The notes beneath the pieces were generated by a model. The model did no database searches. It worked only from the letters and a program-made list of their open reading frames with translations, and was not told the origin of the DNA. Positions 33,958-45,680 of a DNA stretch of 64,000 bases are shown here, one piece after another. The stretch lies in assembly GCA_034509735.1 (NCBI GenBank), contig JACGWO010000003.1:3100001-3164000 (forward strand), read 5' to 3'. Source of the DNA: Sesamum alatum. Taxonomy: Eukaryota; Streptophyta; Magnoliopsida; Lamiales; Pedaliaceae. Each line of letters opens with the position of its first letter. Positions within the stretch are counted from its first letter, which is position 1. The position numbers were made by a program, and so were the translations under genes.

Positions 33958-35953
33958 TGAAAGAAAATTCGGTGGATCGTCCCGGGAATTGCGCGAATGC
34001 GGAAGCGCGGAAAAATAAACATATTAAAATAAAAGACATGCTTTTAATTTAAAGAACACGCTCAAGGGGTGTGCCCTTGAGGTTCCCGGGCGTTCGGTGT
34101 ATTTCATGATCATAAAAAAATTAAATAAATCATGGAGGCCATAGAGTTAAAAATAAAGAGGGACGAAAATCTTAAACGAGACCTACCCGTTGTCGTTTTC
34201 GTCTTCAACTGCTACTCGCGTTGTTCCCGTTTTGCACCAAGACCTCGTTCTTGAGATCCTCCAAATCGTGACACACGATCCACCCACGTATCTTGCACGT
34301 CGTGCTAGCAACGAACAAGTATTATTTTTGGAGTGGACGAATCAATAACTCGTTATCAATTAACGGTATTGGTTCGTCTAAGTTCTTGATGTTCCAAGAA
34401 CAAAAAAGAACTAAGAAAAATATTTTCTTGCTAGAGAAAGAGAGAGGGGGCGGACGAGAGGTAGGAGAGGGAGAGTGTGTGTTGTGTGTGTTTTTCAAGA
34501 ATCATCAATCTCTTAAATGTTGGAAGCTAGGGGTTTATATAGAGGAAGAGTTTAATCCTCTTTAAACTCAAACTCTAAGAAACCTAATTTGACTAGGATT
34601 TTGACCTAGTCAAAGTCCTAGTCAAACTAGTGTTTGACCTAGTCAAACGAATCCTAGCCTTCCATCTCCCTTTTCCATCTCGACCGTTGATTTTAATTTA
34701 ATGGAATATTTAAATCCTATTAAATATTCCAAAAGGCTAAATAAATATAATATAATAAATTAATATTATAATTTATTCTTAAGCCTATTAAATCAACCCT
34801 TTTAATAAATCCTATTTATTAATTTAATTCCTTTTATCAAATAGAAGGAATTAATTTCTCCAAGAAAATATAGGACCCGATTAAATCTAATTTAATCATT
34901 CCTTTACTCCAATAGTTAATTCCAAATTAAATACTAAGTGTGTGTGGATAGTGTGTGACTCTTTAGGTTCACCATTCAGCTAGACTTGGTCGGATTCCTA
35001 GAACCCGTCCGTTACCATGGGTGGCCATCTAGCAACGGTCCATGGCACTAGAGACTAGGTGAAATATTCGGGGATGAACATTTAGGTTCTAACAGTACAC
35101 TTGTCCTTCTGTCTTCGGTCTCATCACTTAGGGTCTAGGGCACGGAAGATGCAGGTACCCATTTTGGACCTAAGTGTCGGTCTGTCCCCACTAAACGCCG
35201 CAAGGGAAACCTTTTCCCTTCTGTTCAGTCACTGTGGCCACAGATTTTAGGGACAAGACACAGAGCATATATGAGACTCAACTGTCAACACCTTTTGACA
35301 GGAGACAGATCCTTTCTTGGAAACTACTGTCACTTTGTACACCCGAGCTGCACTAGACATGGCTTATGACTACTCAAGAGTATTTTGGCAATCTCTCACC
35401 ATATCTAAGATACAGACCTGATACACAGGTAAACTCAGTAGTTCCTCAAGTCAAAGGACTTGGCCTGTACCGTTGGAACCAGGAATACACGTCATACCTT
35501 GCTGACCATACTCAAGGCCCTCCGTAAGACGGTTCCCACGAGTCACCTCAGCCAGCTGCTTCCTAGCATGCTGACCCACTAACACTGCTTAGACGACCTT
35601 CGTCACCCGTCGATGAAATACGACAGCAGATGCTTAGTGCAAGTCTCAAAGGGAATCCCGGTACCCATTTTCGGGATTCCTTGACTTGGAGATTTCCGGA
35701 CTGATTCGGTAAGACTGATTTCATGGACCTACCTCCAAGCGTAGTCCCAGTCCCCGAAATCGTTTCTCAGTCCGTGGGCTTTGTTTGCGTAGTGAACAGA
35801 AATGTAAATGCAGATAAGTGAACGTAAACAAAGTATTGCCATATGAATTTTCACTTCTTTATTCATACATATTTTATCAAATACCAAAGAATTGTCTAGA
35901 CATAGGTTACATATTCCTGCCAAAATTGGCTTACATGGTCACCTATTCTAACA
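33958..35953 (-). repeat. Right LTR of the array (family A, 5' LTR of E4)
   Basis: About 2.0 kb, from TGTTAGAATAGGTGACC at 35953 to CTTTCA at 33958 on the - strand. The TATA box is at 34534-34541 and the paired CCATGG element at 35015-35045. Inverted repeats include TTAATAAAT / ATTTATTAA around CCT near 34800-34822. Its outer edge meets TCTACCTCC, the interior of the E5 leader. Confidence 0.95.
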
Positions 35954-37014
35954 TCTACCTCCCTCCTTATGTACTCCCCACGGGTTTTCGCTGGGGTTTC
36001 TTTCTATTTTTTATATGTAATGAGAGTAGACTAGGAGTGAGGTTTCTTTTTTGTAATCGGTGGAGAAGAAGGAAGGACCACATGGAGAGCCCAGACGGGA
36101 GGTCCCTTGGAGTTTTCCATGAAGTGAAGAAAGAGAAAAGAGACCAAGGCCCATCAGCATGATGATTGGGTTACTATTAATGTAATAGTGTAGGACCAAC
36201 CCTAGATTGACCATAGATCCACTGCGGGCTCAGTGGATCGCATAGGATTCAGGCTCGTGATCATCCAACAGGGGCGTGCTTTAATTTTGCATGTGGTTAT
36301 TATGATGGATGAATGGATTTTTTATTTATCATATAACTGCTATGGATGGTTTAATTTACGCATTATGGATGGATGTGTGAATGTTTATTTATTTTGAGAT
36401 CTCGATCATTCACTACTCTCACATTGGTTGGACCAATGTTGAAACATTAGACCCTGGACAAAATGGACATGAACTCTAGGAGTTTGTCCATGCCTTCCAA
36501 TCCATGGTTTAGTGAGGAAGCTGTTTTAGGTCAATAGCGTGGTCTCACGAGTCGTGGCACGTTATTGTACTTAAAAGAAGCTGCACTTTGTCATGAACGA
36601 AAAATAGGCTGCTGTACCTGTCTCACGAGTCGTGGGGGTACCAGTGGGTCTGTGGCTCGGTCGATTGGGTTGGGTCTAACGCCTAAATAGCATGATTCGC
36701 TTGGAGTCCTCGGGATCATATGAAAGGGTGAGGCAATAATCTTTGGAATCTTGTGGAACGAGAATGGTATGGAATACCTCCCACAGGATCTTTTCCATGC
36801 GAATCGTAAAAGCGGGGTATGGGAAAAATCGCTTGTGGATCCCAAGCCCACTAGGAAACGATTTCCCAAAAATCACGTTTGAGAGTACCGTGCTTTCGTA
36901 TAAATAGTGGTAGGATTAAATGACTAAAGTCCATGCATTTAATCATTTTTATCAAACCATCGTCTTTTATTTTTTGCTGATCGCGCGCTGTTTTCTAAAT
37001 GTAGATTTTAAAAA
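35954..37014 (+). other. Partial leader of E5
   Basis: This gag-proximal part of the family A leader carries the leader hairpin at 36216-36239 (perfect arms) and the CACGAGTCGTG pair at 36546-36556 and 36624-36634. The GC island and primer site that should lie upstream have been lost. Short ORFs here are antisense or leader coincidences shared with other copies. Confidence 0.8.
36216..36239 (+). promoter_or_regulatory. Leader hairpin of E5
   Basis: Arms GATCCACTG and CAGTGGATC enclose CGGGCT. This is the undamaged form of the hairpin found in all leaders of this group. Its role is inferred from conservation only. Confidence 0.65.
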
Positions 37015-40000
37015 ATGTCTAAGACCCACTTTCAACCATTCTTGAGACAAACAAATTCAATGGAACAAATTACAACGACTGGTTGCGCAATCTCAGGATA
37101 GTCCTAGATTACGAGAACCAAGGCTACGTCATGGACGAGCCTCTCCCTAGGACCTTGCCGGAAGGATCCACGCCAGAAGAACGTGAGACGTTCGAGACAT
37201 GGCATAAGGATAACCGGAAGGTCCGTAGCGTCATACTTGCTTCGATGACCAATGAGATTCAGAAGCAATATGAAAGGCTAGACGACGTCCCTTCCATAAT
37301 GGCTCGGCTTAAGGATTGCTATGCATTCCCAAACCGGCATACTAGGTATGTCGCGACCAAGGCGTTCTTCGAAACTAAAATGACAGAAGGATCCTCTGTA
37401 CAAGAGCACGGGGTTAAAATTCTTACCCTGGTGGAAAAGCTCAAGGACCTAAAGGCAGGTCTCGATAATGAAACCTACATAGATGTGATCCTTCAGTCAC
37501 TCCCACCCTCCTTTGACCAATTTTTCGTCAACTACAACATGAACGCACTTGAGAAAGGCATTCATGAGTTGATCAATATGTTGGTGCAATACGAGGCAAC
37601 GACTAAGAAGTCCACGCCTTCGGTATTGTTTGGAGGTGCTTCGACTTCCAATACGAAAGGCAAAGGTGCCGGACGTTGGAAGAAGAAAAAAGGGAAGGGA
37701 AAGGCCGTCAAAGCAACTACGAACACTAAGAGTGTTCCCATTGCCAAAGAGGGGAAGGGCAAAGGAAAGGGAAAGGTTGTCTCCAAGCAACAGTCGAAGG
37801 CATATGACATATGTATCAACTGCCGTGAGAAAGGGCATTGGAAGAGAGAGTGCCCCAAACTCTTCTCGAACCAAGGTATTTATGTGATTGAGGTTAATAT
37901 GGTCACTAATTCTGCCTCTTAGGTATTAGATACCGGCTGTGGAGCTCACATTTGCAATGACTTGCAGGTGTTGAAAAGAAGCAGAAAACTGGGTAGCGGG
38001 GACATGATCCTGAAGCTTGGGAATGGCAAGGCCATCTCGGCAGAAGCAGTAGGATCCGCCACTCTAGTGATTAGTGATAGTATTAGCATAGATTTAGAGC
38101 AAGTTTATTTTGTACCTAGTATGATTAAAAACATCATTTCCATTCCATTGTTGGACAATAGTGGTTATGAGTTTAGAACAATAAAAATTGCTTTTATTTG
38201 ATGAGGTGTGGAATTGCTCATCTACTTGGTATATTGCATAACGGGCTCTATATCTTGAAACAAACAAATTTCGTTCTCAACACTCAACACAAACGAAAAT
38301 TAGATAATAACGGGAACGCACATCTGTGGCACGCTAGACTAGGTCACATATCCCAAGATAGGATGAAAAGGTTGGTAAACTCAAAGAACCTAGAGGTTGG
38401 GGACTTGAGTGATCTACCAACTTGTGAATCCTGTCTAAGAGGGAAAATGACCAAAAAGCCCTTTGTAGGACAAAGTAGGCTTGCGACAGGTCTGTTGGAC
38501 TTGGTCCATACAGACGTATGTGGACCACTAAGGACGCAGGCCCGAGGTGGGTTCTCCTACTTCATAACCTTTACCGATGATCATTCACGGTATGGTTATG
38601 TTTACCTAATGAGGTACAAGTCTGAAGCTCTTGAGACCAACTGCAAAATTAAAGTCCTACGGTCAGATCGAGGCGGTGAATACCTTAGTAGGGAGTTCCT
38701 AGATTATCTAAAAGAACATGGTATAATATTAGAATGGATACCTCCAGGAACACCAACAGTTAAATGGTGTCTCTGAAAGGAGGAATCGAACCCTGTTGGA
38801 CATGGTTCGGTCCATGATGAGTCTTACCAAACTGCCCTTATCCTTTTGGGGCTATGCACTAGAAACGGCGGCCAAGTTGTTGAATTTGGCGCCTACCAGT
38901 GCATTGATCCAAACGCCATATGAGATATGGCACGACAAGCCTGCGTCCTACAACTACTTGAGAGTGTGGGGTAGCCCCGCATACGTCAAGAGGTTAGTGG
39001 GAGATAAGCTAGAATCTAGGTCTAGTTTATGCAGGTTCGTTGGATACCCTAAAGAAACTGCAGGTTATTACTTTTATGACTCCTTGGAACAAAAGGTGTT
39101 TGTTTCAAGAAATGCAGTATTCTTGGAGCAAGGCTTCCCGGAGGATATCCAACTTGATGAGCTGATCCTTGAGGAATCAAGTGATGTAATCCAGCCATCA
39201 AAGGCAGACACGGAACCCTCACTTAGAGGATTCAGGATAAACAGCTGAAGGGCTGACCAACCTCGAGAGGTCCAACATGCTAGGCATGAAGGACAGCCTC
39301 AGGAACGGCCAGCCCCGGTTCCTGAACCGCCGGCTCCGATACAGTCAGCGTCCACAGTCACCACTGACGTTCCCATTCTCCGTAGGTCCACTAGAGAGTC
39401 CAGACCTCTAGTAAGGTATGGCTTTCTAGGAGCGACCAATCTTTTGGATAACGATCCTAAGACATATTGAGAAGCGATGTCTGACATCGACTCCGGGAAA
39501 TGGCTTGAGGGCATGAAAGCCGAAATGGACTCCATGAGCGAGAACCAAGTCTGGAGTCTTGTAGATTCACCGAAAGGTGTTAAGCTAGTGGGCTGTAAGT
39601 GGGTCTACAAGCGCAAACTTGGCGTTGATGGAGAAGTCACAACCTTTAAGGCTAGGCTTGTAGCTAAGGGATACACTCAACGACCCGGGGTCGATTTTGA
39701 GGATCCCTATTCGTCAGTAGCCATGGCTAAATCCATTCGGATCCTGCTCGCCATAGCAGCATGGTATGACTATGAGATATGGCAGATGGACGTGAAAACG
39801 GGCTTCCTCAACGGTTTCGTTGAAGAAGAGATCTATATGGATCAGCCGGAGGGTTTCACGGTCACTGGAGAAGAACAGAAAGTCTGTCGTCTCCAGAAGT
39901 CCATCTATGGCCTTAAACAAGCATCCCGAAGTTGGAACATTTGATTTGATGAAGTAATACGGGTTATGACTTCATCAAGAATGAATCCGACCCTTGTGTA

Positions 40001-41023
40001 TAGAAGAAGGTCAGTGGGAGCTCAATAGTGTTTCTGTTGCTTTATGTGGACGACATTCTACTCATTGGTAATGACGTTAGTAGGAAACACTAAAGCATGG
40101 TTGTCAACCCAGTTTTCCATGAAGGACTTGGGTGAAGCTTCCTACAACCTAGGTATCCAGATTGTCAGGGACAGATCTAAAGGATGTTAGGACTCACCCA
40201 AAACTCGTATATGGAGAAAGTCCTAAAGAGATATCGAATGAACAACTCCAAACGAGGATTCCTTCCCATGAGGCATGGGATCAAGTTGTCCAAGAAACAG
40301 TCCCCACAGACTGATTAGGAACTTGAAAGGATGAAAGTCATCCCCTATGCTTCTGCCGTAGGTAGCGTCCAATATGCGGTCCACTGCAATAGGCCTGACA
40401 TTGCATACGCTTTGAGCGTAACAAGCAGATATCAGTCCTGTGCAAGAGAGGCACATTGGAATGATGTTAAGGGCATCCTTAAGTACCTAAGGAGGACTAA
40501 GGAAATGTTCCTAGTCTATGGCAATGGAGAACTAATTCTGGAAGGCTTTAGCGACGCTAGCTTCCAGTCTGATGACGATGATGCCAAGTCTCAATCGGGG
40601 TACATATTCAAACTCAATGGAGGAGTAGTAGCTTGGAAAAGTTCCAAGCAAGCAACCATTGCTGACTCCACCACAGAGGCTGAATACATAGCAGCTTTAG
40701 AAGCTGCTAAGGAAGCGGTTTGGATGGGAAACTACATTCAAGAGTTGGGTGTGGTGCCTAGCATCGCCGAGCCTGTTGTCATCTTCTGTGATAACAACGG
40801 TGCAATAGCGCAAGCAAAGGAACCGAGATCTCATCACCGTTCCAAACACATTCTTAGACGCTACTATCTTCTTAGAGAAATGGTAGGAAGAGGTGACGTC
40901 GGGATGGACCGAGTCAACTCAGCAGACAACACAACAGATCCGCTGACAAAGCCTATGTCGCAGAGCGCTCATACGCAACATCTTGAGAAGATGGGGATTA
41001 GACATATGGGCGATTGGCTTTAA
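37015..41023 (+). pseudogene. E5 gag-pol polyprotein, disrupted
   Basis: The start ATG is at 37015-37017, but a base is missing just after it (AAGACCCA), shifting the frame. From 37081 gag is open to a TAG at 37921-37923 that replaces a Trp codon. It includes an intact zinc knuckle with His (CREKGHWKREC) and the Lys/Gly-rich stretch. Protease DTG follows directly. Integrase appears at about 38330-39000, with HTDVCG and a 36-bp deletion after KSEALE. A one-base loss near NGVSERRN (about 38758-38775) follows. RT (39510-40250) keeps YVDD at 40043-40054 but has several stops and frameshifts, for instance near 39943, 39955 and 40080-40190. RNase H is open from 40331 to the TAA at 41021-41023, with FSDAS and TTEAEY. 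Domain order and sequence place it in family A, diverged a few per cent from E3 and E4. Confidence 0.9.
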
Positions 41024-41028
41024 AGGTC

Positions 41029-41039
41029 AAGTGGGAGAT
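41029..41039 (+). promoter_or_regulatory. Polypurine tract of E5
   Basis: AAGTGGGAGAT lies directly before the 3' LTR at 41040, the same string as in the other copies. Confidence 0.9.
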
Positions 41040-41407
41040 TGCTAGAATAGGTGACCATGTAAGCCAATTTTGGCAGGAATATGTAACCTATGTCTAGACA
41101 ATTTCAGGTGTTTGATAAAACATTTATGAATAAAGAAGTGAAGATTCATATGGCAACACTTTGTTTACGTTCACTTATATCTGCTATTACATATATGTTC
41201 ACTACGCAAACAAAGCCCACGGACTGAGAATCGATTTTGTAGACTAGGACTACGCTTGGAGGTAGGTCCATGAAATCAGTCTTACCGAATCAGTCCGAAA
41301 ATCTCCAAGTCAAGGAATCTCGAAAATGGGTACCGAGATTCCCTTTGAGACTTGCACTAAGCATCTGCTGTCGTATTTCATCGACGGGTGACGAAGGTCG
41401 TCTAAGC
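41040..41407 (+). repeat. E5 3' LTR, first segment
   Basis: It starts TGCTAGAATAGGTGACCATG, a one-base variant of the family A LTR start. It runs to GTCGTCTAAGC, where the solo family B LTR is inserted. TAAGC at 41403-41407 is the left copy of the target duplication. Confidence 0.95.
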
Positions 41408-42469
41408 TGTTGGAATAGGTGACCAGAAAGCCAATAGGTTTGGCAATTTGTAACCTATCCGACAACTTGATGTGAATGTAATATTATTATGTGATGAATA
41501 AGATGAGTGTTCGTCACCAATGGTACCTTCTTTGTTGCGCTCATCTTACATTTGTTAAAATGGTGTTTAACTTATATCGCAACAAAGCCCACAGACCATG
41601 GATAACAACTCGTGCAGTTGGGCCACGCATTGGATGGTGGTCATGAAACCAACTGATTAAGAGTTGGGTCTGAAACGTTCCAAGTCGAGGACCTCGAGAC
41701 AGGGCATCGAGAGTCCTATTGAGACTTGCGTCAAGAGTCGTGTTCATTGGATGAGTGCCGTGTTTCATCGGCGACAGGCGTGGGACGCCTACACGATCTT
41801 GATGGGTTGGTCGACTGGGGTCGAGCCGACTGGACTGACTCGCGGGGATCATCATATGGAAGCCTTGGAGGCTTGGTCGGTATGATTGGATTCCCCGGTT
41901 CCGATAGTACGGGAGTAATCCTTTGACTTGAGGAATCATGGCAGTCACGTGCACAGGACGGCTGTATCTTGGATCTGGCGAGAGGTGATCATTCTGTAAG
42001 ATGATCATTATAAGCCTTGTGCAGTGCAGTCGGAATGTGTAGCGAGGATGGTGGATTCCAAGAAGAGGATCCGTCCCCTGTCAGTATATGACAGAGGTAT
42101 CTCCTATGCACTCGGAGACACGTACATGCTGTTTGAAGCTGTGGCCACAGTGGTTGGTTGAACAGGGAATGGTTACCTGTTTCGACGCAATGAAGCATAC
42201 GTGGTCTCAAGTATTAAGCATAGATGCCTAGTCAAGGATGGGAACCGACGCCCAATTCCATACCCTAGACTAAGGCCGGGAGACGGTAGACGGAAGGATC
42301 GTACCGGTACGGAATCGGCGCCTAAATGTTCACGCCAATTCACCTAGTCTCTAGTGCCATGGACCGTTGCTAGACGGCCACCCATGGTAACGGGCCCTTG
42401 TGGGACACGGGCCCAAGTCTAGCTGAGGGTGAACCTAAAGGGTCACACACAAATCACCGAGGAGGTTGA

Positions 42470-42900
42470 GAGATCGACTTGGAGTCAATCTCGAAGGATA
42501 AGATAAGTAATTGGATTACTTAAGGGAAAGTCCATTGGATGGACAGACCGATATTGTATCGGGCTTTCATTTAATCGGTAAATTGGATTTTCGATTAAAT
42601 ATGGACAGTTGAGATGTTGAGACGTTGTATCTTTTAATTGGATTAAAAGATCAACGAAAATAATTTAGGTGGACATTAAATTGGATTTAATATTGGGTTT
42701 GTCGTAATTGGATTACGATAAAACCCGGCCCGTTAAATTATACCCGAGAGGAGAAATAATTTCTAATTTGGAATAGGAAGAAGTTGGACTTCTTCCCTTA
42801 ATTAAATATGGCCGACATGCTCCCTTGGAGGAAGCAAAATCAGCCATGTTTCATGCTAGGTGGTATGTTGACTTATCTCTTTTGGAAAGAGACAAATCAA
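42470..42900 (+). repeat. Run of TTGGA-centred inverted repeats, family B solo LTR
   Basis: Consecutive inverted repeats around a TGG spacer have different arms. Examples are TAAGTAAT / ATTACTTA, GTCCAT / ATGGAC, ATCTTTTAAT / ATTAAAAGAT, ATTAAAT / ATTTAAT, TCGTAAT / ATTACGA and GGAAGAAGT / ACTTCTTCC. A 16-bp imperfect pair begins GTTGACTTATC and ends ACAAATCAAC. The repeats are neither copies of one another nor confined to AT-only arms. Confidence 0.8.
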
Positions 42901-43025
42901 CTCCAATCAAGCTCTTCCCTTTTGGTATGATTTGATCATACCATAAATTTTGGTAGGCTTGATGGAAGAATTGATGGTGATTGATTGGAATGAATCTAGA
43001 CATCCTTGGATGAACCTAGACACAT

Positions 43026-45250
43026 TGTTAGAATAGGTGACCAGAAAGCCAATTGGATTGGCGGTTTTGGGTACTATTTAGCAATCTTTATTGACTTGAT
43101 GAATATAGTAAGTATTCATCCGTGGCACTATGTGTTTGTTGTGCTTACTGATTACGTTAAACGATGTTTTAACGTCACAACAAATGCCCACAGACCAATT
43201 GTATAACCCATGTAGTTGGGCTGCGCATTGGATGGCAGCTATGAAACCAACTTCTGAGGTTGGTCTGGAATGTTCCAAGTCGAGGACCTCGAGACAGGGC
43301 ATCGAGGGTCCTACAGAGACTTGCACTAAGGATTGCATTCATTGGATGAGTGCCGTGTTTCATCGGCAACAGACGTTGGACGTCTATGCAATATTAGTGG
43401 GTTAGTTGACGTGGGTGTTAGCTGACTGAACTGACTCGCGGGAATCGTCATATGGAAGCCTTGGAGGCTTAGTCGGTATGACTGGAATTCTCGGCTCCGA
43501 TAGTACGAGATTAGTCCTCGGACTTGAGGAATCATGGCAGTCACATGCATATGAAGGTTGTATCTAGGGTCTGGCAAGAGATGCCCGTATCTGGGATACG
43601 TTCATCATAAGCCTCATCCAGTGCAGTCGGAATATGTATTGAGGACGGTGGATTCCAAGATAGGATCCGTCACCTGTCAGTATATGACAGTCGAGTCTCC
43701 TATGCGCTCTGAGACGGTTTAAGCTCTTTAAGTCTGTGGCCACAGCGATTGGTCGAGTAGGGAATGGTTTCCTACGTCGATCAATAGAGCAAACGCGTCT
43801 CGAGTTATTGAGCATAGTTGTCTAGTCCAGGATGGGAACCGACGCCAAATTCCATGCCCTAGACTTAGACCGGGAGACGGATGATGGAAGGACCGTACTC
43901 GTATGGTAATCGAGAGCCTAAATGTTCACGCCAACATTCACCTAGTCTCTAATGCCATGGACCGTTGCTAGACGGCCACCCATGGTGACGGGCGTTTTCC
44001 GATTAATGGTTAATTGGAAAATAGTTAATTAAATTGGATTTAACCAATTGTGTTGGACACAAGCCCAAGTCTAGCTGAGGGTGAACCTAAAGAGTCACAC
44101 ACAAATCACTATGGAATTGGTAGAATTAATTTGGAATTAATTCTAGAAGAAGCGAAATAATTTAATTGGATTAAATTAATTCAAGGAGAAAAATAAATGA
44201 TTGGATCATTTATTGGGAAATCCATTTGATGGATGGTCCAAGAATTAATTAATTGGATTAGTTAATTTTTGGACTTAGAACCTTTAAATTAATTGGATTA
44301 ATTTATCGGGTTTCGATTAATTAATTGATTGGATCAATTAATTAGAGTTCGGACTTATGTTTATTTAATTGGATTAAATAAACTTATGGGCATCAATTAG
44401 ATTGAGATTAATTGGATTAATTAATGCCCAATGGACTTTGTTTGGACTTAATTTAATTAGATTAAATAAAAGTCTAAGACTAGTAGTCCTAGTCCATGGA
44501 AAAATTCAATTTATAGCAAATGAAGGAAGAATTAAAATCTTCCACATGTGAGGCACATGTGACCAGCCTTTGTATGATTTTTGTGGGTGGTTTTATTTGC
44601 TATAATGGTGCATGGTTATGTAGATAATGGTGTGTGTATGTAGGTTACTTTGGAAGTTGACAAGAGAAGTTGAATTTTGAATTCAACAACTCTACTTACA
44701 CAAAACCATTCACATAACTTGCATGCTATGTCTTGCACGAAATTTTCCATCAAGAAACTCTCCAAAAACCTCTGAAAATTTCTCCTTTTTGTGTTCATAC
44801 CTTTTGGAAAGGTTTGAACTAAAACATTCCAAAAAGCACTAATCAATAGTGTTGTTTTGGATTGTTTTTTTTTTCTTCTTCTTTTCTCTACTTCTATCTA
44901 GCAATAGATTAGAGATATACATTCCATAGTGTGGTGTGGACAAATTAGAGGGATTCTAATTTGGATCCTCAAGTGAACGGAAGGAGAAACGGAAAGGGAA
45001 CAACGCTAGAAACAAACCGGTTCTACGTGCAACGAACATAAGGTTGGTTTTCTTTATGTTTTCATGTATCTTTTGTTTACTTCCTTTAGCCATATGTCCA
45101 GCATTCTTCTCCTCTTTATTTTATGCTTTGACAAACACCGAACGCCCGGGAACTTCAAAGGGAACACCCCTTTGAACCCGTTTAAATTTATGCTTTAAAT
45201 TAACGTTTTTACGCTTCCGTTGCGTTCCCGGGCCGTACCCGATTCTTTCA
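43026..45250 (+). repeat. Family C 5' LTR
   Basis: 2225 bp, TGTTAGAATAGGTGACCAGA ... GATTCTTTCA. It holds the paired CCATGG element at 43955-43985 and the densest run of TGG-centred inverted repeats (44018-44480). Relative to the 3' LTR I see A/G at 43952/50771, A/T at 44157/50976, G/A at 45005/51820 and several one-base indels, mostly in runs. Confidence 0.95.
44018..44480 (+). repeat. Array of about ten TTGGA-centred inverted repeats in the family C 5' LTR
   Basis: Each has a TGG spacer and its own arms. They are TTAAAT (44029-44043), TAGAATTAATT (44121-44145), AATTTAAT (44158 region), AATAAATGAT (44192-44214) and AATTAATTAAT with one mismatch (44243-44267). Then come TAAATTAAT (44285-44305), TAATTAATTGAT (44318-44344), GTTTATTTAAT (44359-44383) and shorter ones with TGG or TAG to 44470. 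The second arm is in each case the reverse complement of the first. Arms reach 11-13 bp. Confidence 0.85.
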
Positions 45251-45251
45251 G

Positions 45252-45264
45252 TGGTATCAGAGCC
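45252..45264 (+). promoter_or_regulatory. Primer-binding site of the family C element
   Basis: TGGTATCAGAGCC lies one base after the 5' LTR end (45250), the initiator Met-tRNA site shared with the family A elements. Confidence 0.95.
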
Positions 45265-45522
45265 CGGTTCGGTGTTGTGGCTATAGGAATTACATGTTAT
45301 TATGTGTTAAGCATGAAGAACATGTTTAAATTGCTTTTGGAAAGCATGATTTATGGCTTTAATGCATGATAATATGTGTAGAAAATATGTGTTAATTTTG
45401 CTTTTGAAATTATGGATATGCATGCATTTTTGAGAATTGGATTTTCTGTAAATGCATGTTTAATTTCAGTTTTTATAGCAGAAGTTTAAAATAAAAAAAA
45501 AAAAGAAAAAAGTGAAAAAACG

Positions 45523-45680
45523 GTGCCGGCCGCCCGGCAGGGGCAGCAGGCGCGCGCCCGCGCGCGCAGGCAGGGGCGCCTGCGCGCGGGCGCGCGCGCG
45601 CCTGCTGCTGCACGCGGGCGGCCGCGCGCGCTGCTGAGCGCGCGCGCGCACGGCCGTCTGGGACGGCCGGTCGGCAGCAC
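45523..45680. other. GC island in the family C leader
   Basis: About 160 bp of GCGCGC-rich sequence (GGCGCGCGCCCGCGCGCGCA, GCGCGCGCGCGCCTGCTGCTG) lies between AT-rich flanks. It is shorter than in E3 or E4 but in the same place downstream of the primer site. Confidence 0.75.

Larger units (their letters stand above)
18075..35953 (-). mobile_element. Three-LTR array of family A copia elements (E3 and E4)
   Basis: The order by coordinate is LTR (18075-19368), E3 body, LTR (25617-27615), E4 body, LTR (33958-35953), all on the - strand. The middle LTR serves as the 5' LTR of E3 and the 3' LTR of E4. The bodies are nearly identical from about 20200 / 28449 to the primer site but several per cent different below that. 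The left flank is E2 pol and the right flank is the leader of E5, so the array does not sit in one target. Bases beside the ends read ACTAC (18070-18074) and TCTAC (35954-35958), not a convincing duplication. The structure points to unequal or ectopic recombination between family A insertions. Confidence 0.9.

Noticed and set aside
18070..35958. ACTAC and TCTAC as a target duplication of the whole array
   Set aside because: One of five bases differs, and the flanks belong to two different elements, so a single insertion cannot explain them.
44018..44480. A CRISPR-like or satellite array
   Set aside because: The units are inverted repeats with different arms and irregular spacing, not direct repeats with spacers.
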